Positions 33,963-43,808 of a DNA stretch of 64,000 nucleotides are shown here, in pieces. Numbering within the stretch: position 1 is the stretch's first letter; each line of letters opens with the position of its first letter. The notes under the pieces were generated by a model. It saw only the letters and a list, made by a program, of their open reading frames with translations, ran no database searches and was not told the DNA's origin. A program made the position numbers and the translations under genes. Source of the DNA: Labrys monachus (GTDB lineage: Bacteria; Pseudomonadota; Alphaproteobacteria; Rhizobiales; Labraceae); the NCBI RefSeq assembly GCF_030814655.1, contig NZ_JAUSVK010000001.1:4905001-4969000 (forward strand). Reading direction: 5' to 3'.

Positions 33963-34736
33963 TCAGAAACCCTTGAATTGGGGCGTGCGCTTCTCGGCGA
34001 AGCTGGCGACGCCTTCCTTGAGATCGGCGGTGTAGGAGACCAGCGATCCGGCCAGAATCTCCATGGCGGCGGCGGCGTCCTCGCCTTCCGCCGCATTGAT
34101 CATCTGCTTGGCGAGGATGGTGGCGACCGGCCCCCGCGCGGCGATCTTCGCGCACAGCGCGCGTGCCAGCTCAAGCGCCCCGCCCGTCTCGGCAAGCTCG
34201 TCGATCAGGCCGAGCTGCAGCGCGCGCTCGGCGGTGACGATCTCGCCGACGAGCGCGAGGCGCCGCACCACGCCGGCGCCGAAGCGGGCGACGAGCCGCT
34301 GCGTGCCCGACCAGCCCGGCACCATGCCGATGCCGGTCTCGGGCAGGCCGAACTTGGCCTGGACCTCGCCGATCCTGAAATCGGCGGTCGCCGCGAGTTC
34401 GAGCCCGCCTCCCAGCGTATGCCCGTTGAGCGCCGCGACCAGCGGCACCCGCAGGCGGGTCAGCCGGTCGAAGACCAAATGCCCGTTGCGCACCCAGCCC
34501 TGCCCCATTTCGAGCGGCGAAAGCCTGCCCCAGGCCGCGATGTCGCCGCCGGCGCAGAAGCCCTTGCCCTCGCCGGTGAGGATCGCGGCGCGGATGCCGC
34601 CATGGCCCTCGATGGCCTCGACCGCCGCGGCGAGCCCGGCGATCATCGCCTCGTCGAGCGCGTTGAGCTTTTCGGGACGGGCGAGCGTGACGATGGCGAC
34701 CGCGCCGTCGATCTCCAGGCGGATGGGGTCAGACAT
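33963..34736 (-). CDS. Enoyl-CoA hydratase/isomerase family protein
   Basis: A 257-residue crotonase-fold protein. The oxyanion-hole segments are GKGFCAGGDIAAW (~58-70) and ALNGHTLGGGLELAATADFRI (~103-123). The catalytic position after LPETGIGMVPGWSGTQRL (~135) keeps the usual Glu of hydratases (PETGIG), but the second Glu typical of hydratases (..GGGLELA) is also visible, so hydratase activity is plausible. It follows a repeat-filled 483-base gap from the CoA-transferase gene and is nearly contiguous with the ALDH gene. Confidence 0.85.
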   Translation of the reverse strand: MSDPIRLEIDGAVAIVTLARPEKLNALDEAMIAGLAAAVEAIEGHGGIRAAILTGEGKGFCAGGDIAAWGRLSPLEMGQGWVRNGHLVFDRLTRLRVPLVAALNGHTLGGGLELAATADFRIGEVQAKFGLPETGIGMVPGWSGTQRLVARFGAGVVRRLALVGEIVTAERALQLGLIDELAETGGALELARALCAKIAARGPVATILAKQMINAAEGEDAAAAMEILAGSLVSYTADLKEGVASFAEKRTPQFKGF

Positions 34737-34750
34737 GCACGTACTCCCTT

Positions 34751-34890
34751 CCCGGGTGCGCGGACGTCCCGCCCGCCTCTTGAAACACGGGGATTGCTGG
34801 AAAGGCCGCAGCGACGGGATGGAAGAGCGGACGGGACGTCCGCGGTCCCAGGACGGGCGCGCTTCCCGGGACCGCGGGCGTCCCGCCCAT
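34751..34890. repeat. GCGGACG-family intergenic repeat, copy A
   Basis: Contains GCGGACGTCCCGCCCGCC, then TCTTGAAACACGGGGATTGC, then GGAAAGGCCGCAGCGACGGG and ends with GCGGACGGGACGTCCGCGG and GTCCCAGGAC. The middle 80 or so bases are almost identical to 35125-35208 and the ends match the cluster at 25141-25365. Confidence 0.75.
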
Positions 34891-35121
34891 ATGCGCTAAC
34901 ATAACAGAAATACCCGCCTTCTCCCGGTTCGGGAGAAGGTCCCGGCAGGGGGATGAGGGTCTAAACGTCAACGCAGATAGCTCGATAGTCGCGCTGGAAT
35001 TGCACAAGTCCAGACCCTCATCCGGCGCTTCGCGCCACCCCCAGCATTTCCGCAGGAAATGCGAAGTCCCGCATGGGAGAAGGAAAATCGCGCTATTGTC
35101 GGCAAAGTTAGCGCATATGGG
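34886..35121. repeat. 15-base inverted repeat flanking a composite element
   Basis: CCCATATGCGCTAAC (34886-34900) and GTTAGCGCATATGGG (35107-35121) are exact complements and bracket the composite hairpin repeat at 34917-35093. The neighbouring GCGTCCCGCC sequence on both outer sides belongs to the GCGGACG family. Confidence 0.7.
34917..35093. repeat. Composite hairpin repeat, copy 1
   Basis: Begins with the hairpin CCTTCTCCC-GGTTC-GGGAGAAGG, continues with CCCGGCAGGGGGATGAGGGT, a variable middle, then ACCCTCATCCGGCGCTTCGC and ends GGGAGAAGGAAAATCGCGC. A copy in the opposite orientation occurs at 57982-58131 with the same ends and a different middle. Confidence 0.7.
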
Positions 35122-35213
35122 CGTCCCGCCCGCCTCTTGAAACACGAGGATTGCTGGAAAGGCCGCAGCGGTGGGATGGAAGGGCGGACGAGACGTCCGC
35201 GGTCCCAGGACAT
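35107..35213. repeat. GCGGACG-family intergenic repeat, copy B
   Basis: Nearly identical to 34771-34856: GCCCGCCTCTTGAAACACG, GGATTGCTGGAAAGGCCGCA, then GCGGACGAGACGTCCGCGGT and CCCAGGACATG. Only a handful of substitutions separate the two copies, implying recent duplication or gene conversion. Confidence 0.75.
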
Positions 35214-35219
35214 GCATCA

Positions 35220-36809
35220 TCATGCGGGCCCCCCGATATCGAGGCCGATCGGCGCCTCCTGGAACAGGGCGCCGTCCATCAACCTGAGGTCCGGCGCGAC
35301 GAGAAGCGCGAACTCGGCCTGGTCGAGCACGTGGCGCTGCAGGTCGACGCCCGGCGCGATCTCGGTGACGAGCAGGCCCTTGTCGGTCAGCTTCATCACG
35401 CAGCGCTCGGTGACATAGGTGATGTCCTGGCCCTGGGCGACCGCGCGCCGGCCGGAGAAGGAGACGTGCTCGGCGGTCTCCACCAGCTTGCGCACCTTGC
35501 CTTCCCGGGTGATCGACAGCGCGCCATTGTCGATGGCGAGCCCGGCGCCGGCGGTGAAGAAGCCGGAGAAGATGATCCGCCTCGCGCGTGCCGTGATGTC
35601 GACGAAGCCGCCGGCGCCCGCCGTCACATGCGGCCGGGCGCCGAGCCGGGAGACGTTGACGCTGCCGTCGCGGTCGATCTGCAGGAAGGACAGCAGCGAG
35701 GCGTCGAAGCCGCCACCCTGGAAATAGGTGAACTGATAGGGCGAGGACACGATCGCCTCGGCATTGGTGGCACAGCCGAACTGGAAGTCCAGCAGCGGCA
35801 CGCCGCCGACGGCCCCCTGCTCGATCATCCAGGTGACGTCGCCGTGCCGGCCCTCCTCGATGAGGATGCGCGGCACGTTCGCCGAGATGCCGAAGCCGAT
35901 ATTGACGGCGTCGCCATAGCGCAATTCCTGCGCGACCCGGCGCGCCATCACCTTGGAGACGCCGAATTCGGGGACCTCGAAGCTCGACAGCGGGCGGAAG
36001 ACCTCGCCGGAGATCGCCGGGTCATAGGGGGTCTGCGTCGTCTGCATCTGATCGGGCGCGACGACGATTGCGTCGACGAGAATGCCGGGAACCAGCACGT
36101 GCTGCGGCTTGAGGGTGCCGCTCTGCGCGAGGCGCTTGACCTGCGCGATGACGATGCCGCCATTGTTGCGCACCGCGAGGGCCTGGTCGAGCGGGCCGAG
36201 ATAGCCGCCTTCATGCTCGTAGGAGAGGTTGCCGCGCTCGTCCGCCGTGGTGGCGCGGATGATGGCGACCTCGGGGATGATCGCCTTGAAATAGAGCCAG
36301 TCCTCGCCGTCGAACTCGACCCGGCGCACGATCGGCAGGGCAGCGGCGGCGGCGTTCATGGCGCAGCCCTGCCGCGCGGGGTCGGCGAACGTGTCCATGC
36401 CGATCTTGGTCAGCACGCCGGGCCGCTTGGCGGCGGCCTCGCGGTGCATGTCGAACAGGATGCCGGAGGGAATGTTGTAGGCCGGGATCTCGTTGCCGGT
36501 GATCATCTTCCAGATCGCCGGCGGCTCGGCGGAGGACGGGCCGGAGGGATAGGATCCGGCCAGCACCTTCGCCAGCAGGCCCGGCCGGGCGATATGGTCG
36601 ATCCCCTTGACGCCCCACATGTCGCCGGCGGCGATCGGGTGCAGCGTGGTGATCGCCCGCGGATGGCCGGAGGCCTCGAAGCGCCGGCCGAGGGCGGCCA
36701 GCACCGAATCGGGACAGCCGAGGCCGGACGAGGACGATACCGTCACCACCGCGCCATCGGGGATGAGCGCGGCGGCTTCGTCGGCGGTGAGGACTTTCGG
36801 AAACGCCAT
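35220..36809 (-). CDS. Acyl CoA:acetate/3-ketoacid CoA-transferase (YdiF-like)
   Basis: A 529-residue family I CoA-transferase in which alpha and beta halves are fused. The alpha half begins MAFPKVLTADEAAALIPDGAVV with the glycine-rich VSSSSGLGCPDSV loop. The beta half contains the presumed glutamyl-thioester residue in WMIEQGAVGGVPLLDFQFGC (~residue 325). Such enzymes exchange CoA between acyl-CoA donors and short acids without ATP. The gene starts one base after the stop of the Gfo/Idh/MocA gene and shares its operon. The start ATG 36809 is chosen because upstream residues are arginine-rich and overlap that gene. Confidence 0.87.
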   Translation of the reverse strand: MAFPKVLTADEAAALIPDGAVVTVSSSSGLGCPDSVLAALGRRFEASGHPRAITTLHPIAAGDMWGVKGIDHIARPGLLAKVLAGSYPSGPSSAEPPAIWKMITGNEIPAYNIPSGILFDMHREAAAKRPGVLTKIGMDTFADPARQGCAMNAAAAALPIVRRVEFDGEDWLYFKAIIPEVAIIRATTADERGNLSYEHEGGYLGPLDQALAVRNNGGIVIAQVKRLAQSGTLKPQHVLVPGILVDAIVVAPDQMQTTQTPYDPAISGEVFRPLSSFEVPEFGVSKVMARRVAQELRYGDAVNIGFGISANVPRILIEEGRHGDVTWMIEQGAVGGVPLLDFQFGCATNAEAIVSSPYQFTYFQGGGFDASLLSFLQIDRDGSVNVSRLGARPHVTAGAGGFVDITARARRIIFSGFFTAGAGLAIDNGALSITREGKVRKLVETAEHVSFSGRRAVAQGQDITYVTERCVMKLTDKGLLVTEIAPGVDLQRHVLDQAEFALLVAPDLRLMDGALFQEAPIGLDIGGPA

Positions 36810-36810
36810 T

Positions 36811-38876
<2,066 letters not shown>

Positions 38877-38922
38877 CGGCATTTCCTCTGCCGGCCTCTT
38901 GCCGGGCCGGCTCACGACACTA

Positions 38923-38938
38923 ATTGGAACGTTCCCAT
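38923..38938. promoter_or_regulatory. LacI-type operator 1 (lacI side)
   Basis: ATTGGAACGTTCCCAT contains the palindromic core TGGAACGTTCC and lies 47 bases upstream of the LacI gene start. It is nearly identical to operator 2 at 39023-39038; the two centres are exactly 100 bases apart. Confidence 0.75.
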
Positions 38939-39017
38939 ATTTTTATTTACCGCCAAGCCGCGACTCCCGCAACCTATTGATAACACTATGCAAAACTTAC
39001 GCCTGCACCAAAGTTCC

Positions 39018-39046
39018 TTGACATTGGAACGTTCCAGTTGTTTTGT
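39018..39046 (+). promoter_or_regulatory. DUF993 gene promoter with operator 2 in the -35/-10 spacer
   Basis: A consensus TTGACA -35 box (39018-39023) is followed after 17 bases by a TTTTGT -10-like box (39041-39046). The perfect palindrome TGGAACGTTCCA (39025-39036) fills the spacer, so a bound LacI-family protein would exclude RNA polymerase. The start codon at 39107 lies downstream with a strong GGAGGAG site. Confidence 0.7.
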
Positions 39047-39106
39047 GGCGCAACCCCGCGCCGCTGTCAAGCGCCGCAATGCGGGGAGAAGAAGGAGGAG
39101 ACGGCG

Positions 39107-40270
39107 ATGAGCGCGCTTTTGCTGCCAACCCCCGAGGGCGGGCTGGAATCCTATGTGCCGGGTCCGGCTTCGCCCTATGCCATGACACATTCGGGGTCCT
39201 TTCCGCGCACCGTCTACGCCGCCGCCCATGTCGTGGCCGATCCCCTCCGCCTCGACGATCCCTGGCGCAAGCCTGCCGTCGACTGGGACGCCACCCTGCG
39301 CTTCCGCCATCATCTGTGGCGCCTCGGCTTCAAGATCGCCGAGGCGATGGATACCTCCCAGCGCGGCCTCGGGCTGGACTGGCCGGCCGCCGCCGAGCTG
39401 ATCGAACGCGCGCTCGCCGAGGCCCGCACCGTTCCCGGCGCCGACCTCGCCTGCGGCGCCGGCACCGACCAGCTCGACCCGACCCGGCCGGCCTCGCTCG
39501 ACGACGTCGCCGCCGCCTATGAGGAGCAGATCGCCCATGTCGAAAAGCATGGCGGACGCGTCATCCTGATGGCGAGCCGGGCGCTCTGCCGCGCCGCGCG
39601 AGGCAGCGAGGACTATCTCTCGGTCTATGGCCGCCTGATCGGCCAGACCCGCGACAAGGTCATCCTGCACTGGCTCGGCGAGGCCTTCGACCCGGCGCTG
39701 GAGGGCTATTGGGGCTCGTCCGCCTTCGAGCCGGCGATGGACACGGTGCTGCAGCTCATCCGCAGCCACGCGGACAAGGTCGACGGCATCAAGATCTCCC
39801 TGCTCGACGCCCGGAAGGAGATCGCCATGCGGCGCCTGCTGCCGGCGGGCGTGGCGATGTATACCGGCGACGACTTCAACTACGCCGAGCTGATGCAGGG
39901 CGACGAGCAGGGCTTCTCGCATGGCCTGCTCGGCATCTTCGACCCGATCGCCCCGGCGGCCGCGGCGGCGCTGGACCTCCTCGGTGCCGGCGACACCGGC
40001 GGCTTCCGCGCCATCCTCGACCCCACCGTCGCCCTCTCGCGACGCCTCTTCGAGGCGCCCACCCAGTTCTACAAGAGCGGCGTGGTGTTCCTGGCCTGGC
40101 TCAACGGCTTCCAGGACCATTTCCGCATGGTGGGCGGCGCGGAATCGGCGCGCGGCATCGTCCATTATGCCGATCTCTTCCGCCTCGCCGACCAGGCGGG
40201 ACTGCTGGCCGACCCCGACCAGGCGGCCCATCGCATGCAGCTCCTCTGCCGGATCAACGGCGTCGGATAG
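39107..40270 (+). CDS. DUF993 / dihydrodipicolinate-synthase-like protein
   Basis: A 387-residue predicted TIM-barrel protein annotated in relatives as DUF993 or DHDPS-family. Features: AMTHSGSFPRTVYAAAHVVADP (~25-46), FKIAEAMDTSQRGLGLDW (~75-92), and DKVDGIKISLLDARKE with a lysine at ~229 in the position a Schiff-base aldolase would use. The biochemical function is not established; aldol cleavage of a keto-sugar acid is a reasonable guess. It starts at ATG 39107 after GGAGGAG and is divergent from the LacI gene, with a LacI operator inside its promoter, so it belongs to the same regulon as the leftward block. Confidence 0.8.
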   Translation: MSALLLPTPEGGLESYVPGPASPYAMTHSGSFPRTVYAAAHVVADPLRLDDPWRKPAVDWDATLRFRHHLWRLGFKIAEAMDTSQRGLGLDWPAAAELIERALAEARTVPGADLACGAGTDQLDPTRPASLDDVAAAYEEQIAHVEKHGGRVILMASRALCRAARGSEDYLSVYGRLIGQTRDKVILHWLGEAFDPALEGYWGSSAFEPAMDTVLQLIRSHADKVDGIKISLLDARKEIAMRRLLPAGVAMYTGDDFNYAELMQGDEQGFSHGLLGIFDPIAPAAAAALDLLGAGDTGGFRAILDPTVALSRRLFEAPTQFYKSGVVFLAWLNGFQDHFRMVGGAESARGIVHYADLFRLADQAGLLADPDQAAHRMQLLCRINGVG

Positions 40271-40364
40271 GCGGGGGCGGTCGGCGGCCGCCCCGTCGGA
40301 CCGCAATCCTCCTTGCGCTGACGGCGGCTTGCGCTAGCCTGTCGGCAACCGGAGCGCATGGGGC

Positions 40365-40919
40365 ATGGATGTGGACATCGTCGAGCGAGCCAGGAACATC
40401 CTTCTGAGGCCGGCAGCCGAATGGCCCGTGATCGCGTCGGAAGCGACGAGCGTCGAGACCATCTATCGCGACTATGTCGTCTATCTCGCCGCCGTGCCGC
40501 CGGTCGCCGGCTTCGTCGGCCTGTCGCTGCTGGGCCCGTTCGGGGTGTTCGGCACGCTGTTCTGGGCCGTCGCCAGCTATGTCCTCTCGCTGTTCGTCGT
40601 CTATGTCATGGCGCTGGTGGTCAATGCGCTGGCGCCGAGCTTCGAAGGCAGGCCCGGCTTCCTCGACGCCTTCAAGCTGACGGCCTACAGCATGACGGCC
40701 GCCTGGGTGGCGGGCATCTTCGCCCTCGTGCCCATCCTCGGCATTTTCGGCCTGCTGCTCAGCCTCTATTCGATCTACCTGTTCTATATCGGCGCGCCCG
40801 TGCTGATGCGCTCGCCGGCAAGCCGGTCGCTGATCTACACCGTCGCCGTCGTGGTGGCGGGCGTCGTCGTCCAGGCCATCGCCGGGGCGATCCTCCGCCA
40901 TCTCTTCCTTCGCATGTGA
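40365..40919 (+). CDS. Yip1 family integral membrane protein
   Basis: A 184-residue protein with five predicted membrane helices. The N-terminal VDIVERARNILLRPAAEWPVI segment is the hallmark cytoplasmic start of bacterial Yip1/DUF1282 proteins, and PILGIFGLLLSLYSIYLFYIG (~125-145) is the best-conserved helix region. Function is unknown in bacteria. It stands alone, 94 bases after the DUF993 gene and 85 bases before an MFS gene, all rightward. Confidence 0.82.
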   Translation: MDVDIVERARNILLRPAAEWPVIASEATSVETIYRDYVVYLAAVPPVAGFVGLSLLGPFGVFGTLFWAVASYVLSLFVVYVMALVVNALAPSFEGRPGFLDAFKLTAYSMTAAWVAGIFALVPILGIFGLLLSLYSIYLFYIGAPVLMRSPASRSLIYTVAVVVAGVVVQAIAGAILRHLFLRM

Positions 40920-41004
40920 AGGAGGCCGCCTCTCGGAGACGAAACGGCTCCGGCTCCGCCGCCGGGGAACCGATCTCGCACGGCGCGAAAGTGGCCAGAA
41001 CCCG

Positions 41005-42483
41005 ATGTCCCCAGCATCCGCCTCCCCTGCCGCCCCGCGCGCCGTCCTTGCGGCGGCGATCCTGGCTTCATCGCTCGGCTTCATCGACGGCTCGGTGTTG
41101 CCGGTCGCCATTCCCGCGATCCGCGTCGATCTCGGTGCGGATTTCACGCAGGTCCAGTGGCTGTCCAACGGCTATATGCTGCTGCTCTCGGCGCTCATCC
41201 TCGTCGGCGGAGCGGCGGGCGACCTCTTCGGCCAGCGCGAAACCTATGCCGGCGGCATCCTGGTGTTCTGCCTCGCCTCCGTCGGCTGCGCGCTGGCGGG
41301 TTCGGCCGGCGACCTTCTGGCCTGGCGTGCCGCGCAGGGCGCCGGCGCCGCCTTCATGGTACCGGGAAGCCTGGCGCTGATCGCGCGGACCTTTCCGTCC
41401 GCCACGCGGGGACGCGCCATCGGCCTGTGGTCGATGGCGTCGGGCGTCGCGGCGGCGCTCGGTCCGATCCTCGGCGGCTATCTCATCGACGCCGGCGGTC
41501 CGCCGGCATGGCGCTGGATCTTCTGGATCAATCTGCCGGTCGGGCTGGCCACCCTCGCCCTCCTCTACGGATGGACGCCGCGCCTGCCGGCCAGGGCCGG
41601 CGGCAGGCTCGACCTCGTCGGCGCCGCCCTGGTGACGGTCGGGCTGGGCGGCCTCGCCCTCGGGCTGACCTATGCGAGCGAGCCCGCTCCGCCAATCGCC
41701 CGCATCGCCGCATGCTTCGCCCTCGGCGTCCTCGCGCTCGCCGTCTTCTGGGTCTGGGAGGGCCAGGTCCCCTCGCCGATGCTGCCGCGCCAGCTCTTCC
41801 GGCTGCGCGTCTTCAACGGTGCCAACCTGCTGACATTCTTCCTCTATTTCGCGCTTGCCGGCACGCTGTTCTTCCTGCCGATCACGCTGATCGAAGCGCT
41901 CGGCCTGCCGGAGGCGCAGGCCGGCTCGGTCTTCCTGCCCTTCACCGTCGCCATGGCGCTGATGAGCCGCTATGCCGGCGGCCTGAGCGACAGGATCGGC
42001 CCGCGCCTGCCCCTGACGCTCGGCTCGGCCGTCACCGGCCTTTCCTTCCTGGCGCTCGCCGCCGCAATCGGCGCCAGGGCTTTCCTGCCGGGTGTGGTTC
42101 CGGCGATGGTGCTGATGGGAATCGGCATGGGCCTGGTGGTGACGCCGCTCTCCACGACGGTGATGACGGCGGCGGACGACGCTCTCGCCGGCACGGCTTC
42201 CGGGGTCAACAACGGCGTGGCGCGAATCGCCGGCCTCTTCGCGGTGGCGGGGCTCGGCGTCGTCGCCTCGCTCGCCTACCGGCTCGATATCGACCCCGCC
42301 CTGGTTTCCGGCGGCTATGGCGAACCTCTCGCCCTGCAGAGCGAGGCCGCGCGGCTGATGCGCGCGGACGCGCTCATCGCCGCTTTTATCGCGGTTTCCG
42401 GCGTGACGGCCGTGCTTTCCTTCGTCAGCGCCGCGATTTCATGGGCCCTGCTGCCGGGCAAGCAAGGACAGCCGCAAAAATAA
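41005..42483 (+). CDS. MFS transporter, DHA2 (EmrB/QacA) 14-helix type
   Basis: A 492-residue drug:proton antiporter-like protein. Motifs of the family: FIDGSVLPVAIPAIRVDLG (motif D1, ~27-45), QWLSNGYMLLLSALIL (~52-67), GDLFGQRETYAGG (motif A, ~73), RAAQGAGAAFMVPGSLALI (~107) and GLWSMASGVAAALGPILGGYLID (motif C, ~140-162). About fourteen hydrophobic segments are present. Probably exports toxic compounds or metabolites. Its 3' end overlaps the terminator of the oppositely oriented DUF1127 gene. Confidence 0.9.
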   Translation: MSPASASPAAPRAVLAAAILASSLGFIDGSVLPVAIPAIRVDLGADFTQVQWLSNGYMLLLSALILVGGAAGDLFGQRETYAGGILVFCLASVGCALAGSAGDLLAWRAAQGAGAAFMVPGSLALIARTFPSATRGRAIGLWSMASGVAAALGPILGGYLIDAGGPPAWRWIFWINLPVGLATLALLYGWTPRLPARAGGRLDLVGAALVTVGLGGLALGLTYASEPAPPIARIAACFALGVLALAVFWVWEGQVPSPMLPRQLFRLRVFNGANLLTFFLYFALAGTLFFLPITLIEALGLPEAQAGSVFLPFTVAMALMSRYAGGLSDRIGPRLPLTLGSAVTGLSFLALAAAIGARAFLPGVVPAMVLMGIGMGLVVTPLSTTVMTAADDALAGTASGVNNGVARIAGLFAVAGLGVVASLAYRLDIDPALVSGGYGEPLALQSEAARLMRADALIAAFIAVSGVTAVLSFVSAAISWALLPGKQGQPQK

Positions 42484-42509
42484 AAGACCGCCGAGGCGAA
42501 CCCCGGCGG
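42472..42509 (-). terminator. Intrinsic terminator of the DUF1127 gene
   Basis: On the minus strand the hairpin CCGCCG..CGGCGG (42488-42509, 10-base loop) is followed by TCTTTTATTTTTG (42474-42487). It lies about 35 bases past the DUF1127 stop and its T tract reaches into the end of the MFS gene. Confidence 0.75.
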
Positions 42510-42543
42510 CCATACTATTCGAAGCCCGTTGGGGCAAACTTAC

Positions 42544-42708
42544 TTAGCGTGCGGCGCCGCGAGCGATCTCGTCGATACGACCACGGTAAATACCGAGATC
42601 CGACAACTCACGATCGTCCAGGGCCGAAAGGGCCTGGAGGGTACGGCGATAGTTGCGATAAGCCGTAAGGCGGGCGGTGATGCTTGAGATGAAACTGGAG
42701 AGAACCAT
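42544..42708 (-). CDS. DUF1127 (YjiS-like) small protein
   Basis: A 54-residue protein: MVLSSFISSITARLTAYRNY, then RRTLQALSALDDRELSDLGI and ending YRGRIDEIARGAAR. The arginine-rich DUF1127 domain (LxxLDDRxLxDIGL) is unmistakable. In alphaproteobacteria such proteins bind RNA and modulate small-RNA-related stress and phosphate/carbon responses. The start ATG 42708 is preceded by GGAAG; a strong terminator follows. It stands alone between convergent MFS and divergent glucokinase genes. Confidence 0.9.
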   Translation of the reverse strand: MVLSSFISSITARLTAYRNYRRTLQALSALDDRELSDLGIYRGRIDEIARGAAR

Positions 42709-43046
42709 GACACAACTTCCTGCGGGGGTGATTTGTTGGTCTGGTTTATACGCCCAAGTTGCACCGAACGGTAAAAAATCGCTCGCATGCCAGCGTATGC
42801 CCGCCATGCAAGCCCTGCATAGATTTAATGCGCCTCGCTTAATAAATATGCAAAAGAGCGCTGCGATTCTGGGCGGCGCTGCGTGGAAAGTGGCCTCGCG
42901 GGCGCCGGTCCGCCCTCGCGGCCCCGCCTTTTTGCTGGGCCAACAAATCCGCGCCACAATCGGGCGGTCCGATCGCGGCTTGCGGGGTGCCGCAATGGAA
43001 CAGGCCGCAAGACCGCGGCTCGCCCCCTACAGGTAAGGAGCCGGCT
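42709..43046. other. Divergent intergenic region, DUF1127 / polyphosphate glucokinase
   Basis: A 338-base gap with the leftward DUF1127 promoter in its AT-rich left part (TATAAA on the minus strand at 42745-42750; TTTACC at 42770-42775, spacing 19, non-optimal). The right part leads to the glucokinase gene and contains only shadow frames. No other gene or clear repeat seen. Confidence 0.45.
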
Positions 43047-43808
43047 TTGGCGCGCGACGCATCGGATATTCTGGCGATCGACATCGGCGGCACGGGCCTG
43101 AAGGCCGCCATTATCGACATCGAGGGCAAGATGAAGGGCGAGCGCGTCCGCGTGCCGACCCCGCATCCCTGCCCGCCCCAGCTCCTCGTCGATACGCTGG
43201 CCGATCTCGTCGCTCCGCTTCCGGCCTATGGACGCATATCGGTGGGCTTTCCCGGCGTGATCCGGCACGGCCTGATCCTGACCGCGCCGCATATCGGCCC
43301 CGACGGCTGGGAGGACTTTCCGCTCGGGCAGGCCCTGTCTGCCCGGCTCGGCGGCAAGCCGGTGCGCCTGATCAACGATGCCGAGGTCCAGGGCCTCGGC
43401 CTCATCTCGGGGAAGGGCATCGAGATCACGCTGACGCTGGGCACCGGAGCGGGCACGGGCGTGTTCCGCGACGGCGAGCTGATGCCCCATATGGAACTGG
43501 CGCATCATCCCGTCTCCAAGTCGAAGACCTATGACGACTATATCGGCGACGCGGCGCGGGAGAAGATCGGCAACAAGCGCTGGAACAAGCGGGTGAAGCA
43601 CGTCGCCGAGCTGCTGTTCGTGCTGTTCCACTACGATCGCCTCTATCTCGGCGGCGGCAACACCAAGCATGTCAAGGCGGATCTGCCCGACAATGTCGTC
43701 GTCGGCTCCAACGATGCGGGGCTGGACGGCGGCGCCGCCCTGTGGCGGCTCAAATCCTTCCATACCAGCGAGGAGGCGCCGGCCGGCGTCGCCGGGGCGA
43801 AGCCGTGA
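43047..43808 (+). CDS. ROK family polyphosphate/ATP glucokinase
   Basis: A 253-residue sugar kinase. The phosphate-1 motif ILAIDIGGTGLKAAIIDI (~9-26), the catalytic Asp in RLINDAEVQGLGL (~112) and LTLGTGAGTGVFRDGEL (~132-148) identify a ROK-type inorganic polyphosphate glucokinase (PPGK) rather than a repressor. It makes glucose 6-phosphate from glucose using polyphosphate or ATP in the cytoplasm. The start is TTG 43047: TAAGGAG lies six bases upstream, while the in-frame ATG at 42987 has no good site. Its stop overlaps the GTG start of the glucoamylase gene, so glucose release and phosphorylation are co-produced. Confidence 0.88.
   Translation: MARDASDILAIDIGGTGLKAAIIDIEGKMKGERVRVPTPHPCPPQLLVDTLADLVAPLPAYGRISVGFPGVIRHGLILTAPHIGPDGWEDFPLGQALSARLGGKPVRLINDAEVQGLGLISGKGIEITLTLGTGAGTGVFRDGELMPHMELAHHPVSKSKTYDDYIGDAAREKIGNKRWNKRVKHVAELLFVLFHYDRLYLGGGNTKHVKADLPDNVVVGSNDAGLDGGAALWRLKSFHTSEEAPAGVAGAKP

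Larger units (their letters stand above)
34737..35219. other. 483-base gene-free gap filled with nested intergenic repeats
   Basis: The gap contains, in order, a GCGGACGTCCCGCCC-family repeat (34751-34890), one arm of a 15-base inverted repeat (34886-34900), a composite hairpin repeat (34917-35093), the second arm (35107-35121) and a second GCGGACG-family repeat (to about 35213). No gene is supported. The flanking genes, enoyl-CoA hydratase and CoA-transferase, point the same way, so transcripts may read through these structures. Confidence 0.75.

Noticed and set aside
34740-35220. Protein-coding exon in the repeat gap (164-codon minus frame)
   Set aside because: The encoded text (GPRTSRPPFHP repeated) is translation of the intergenic repeat and changes with repeat copy.
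42540-42788. 82-codon minus frame overlapping DUF1127
   Set aside because: It is the same DNA in another frame; the DUF1127 frame carries the conserved family sequence.
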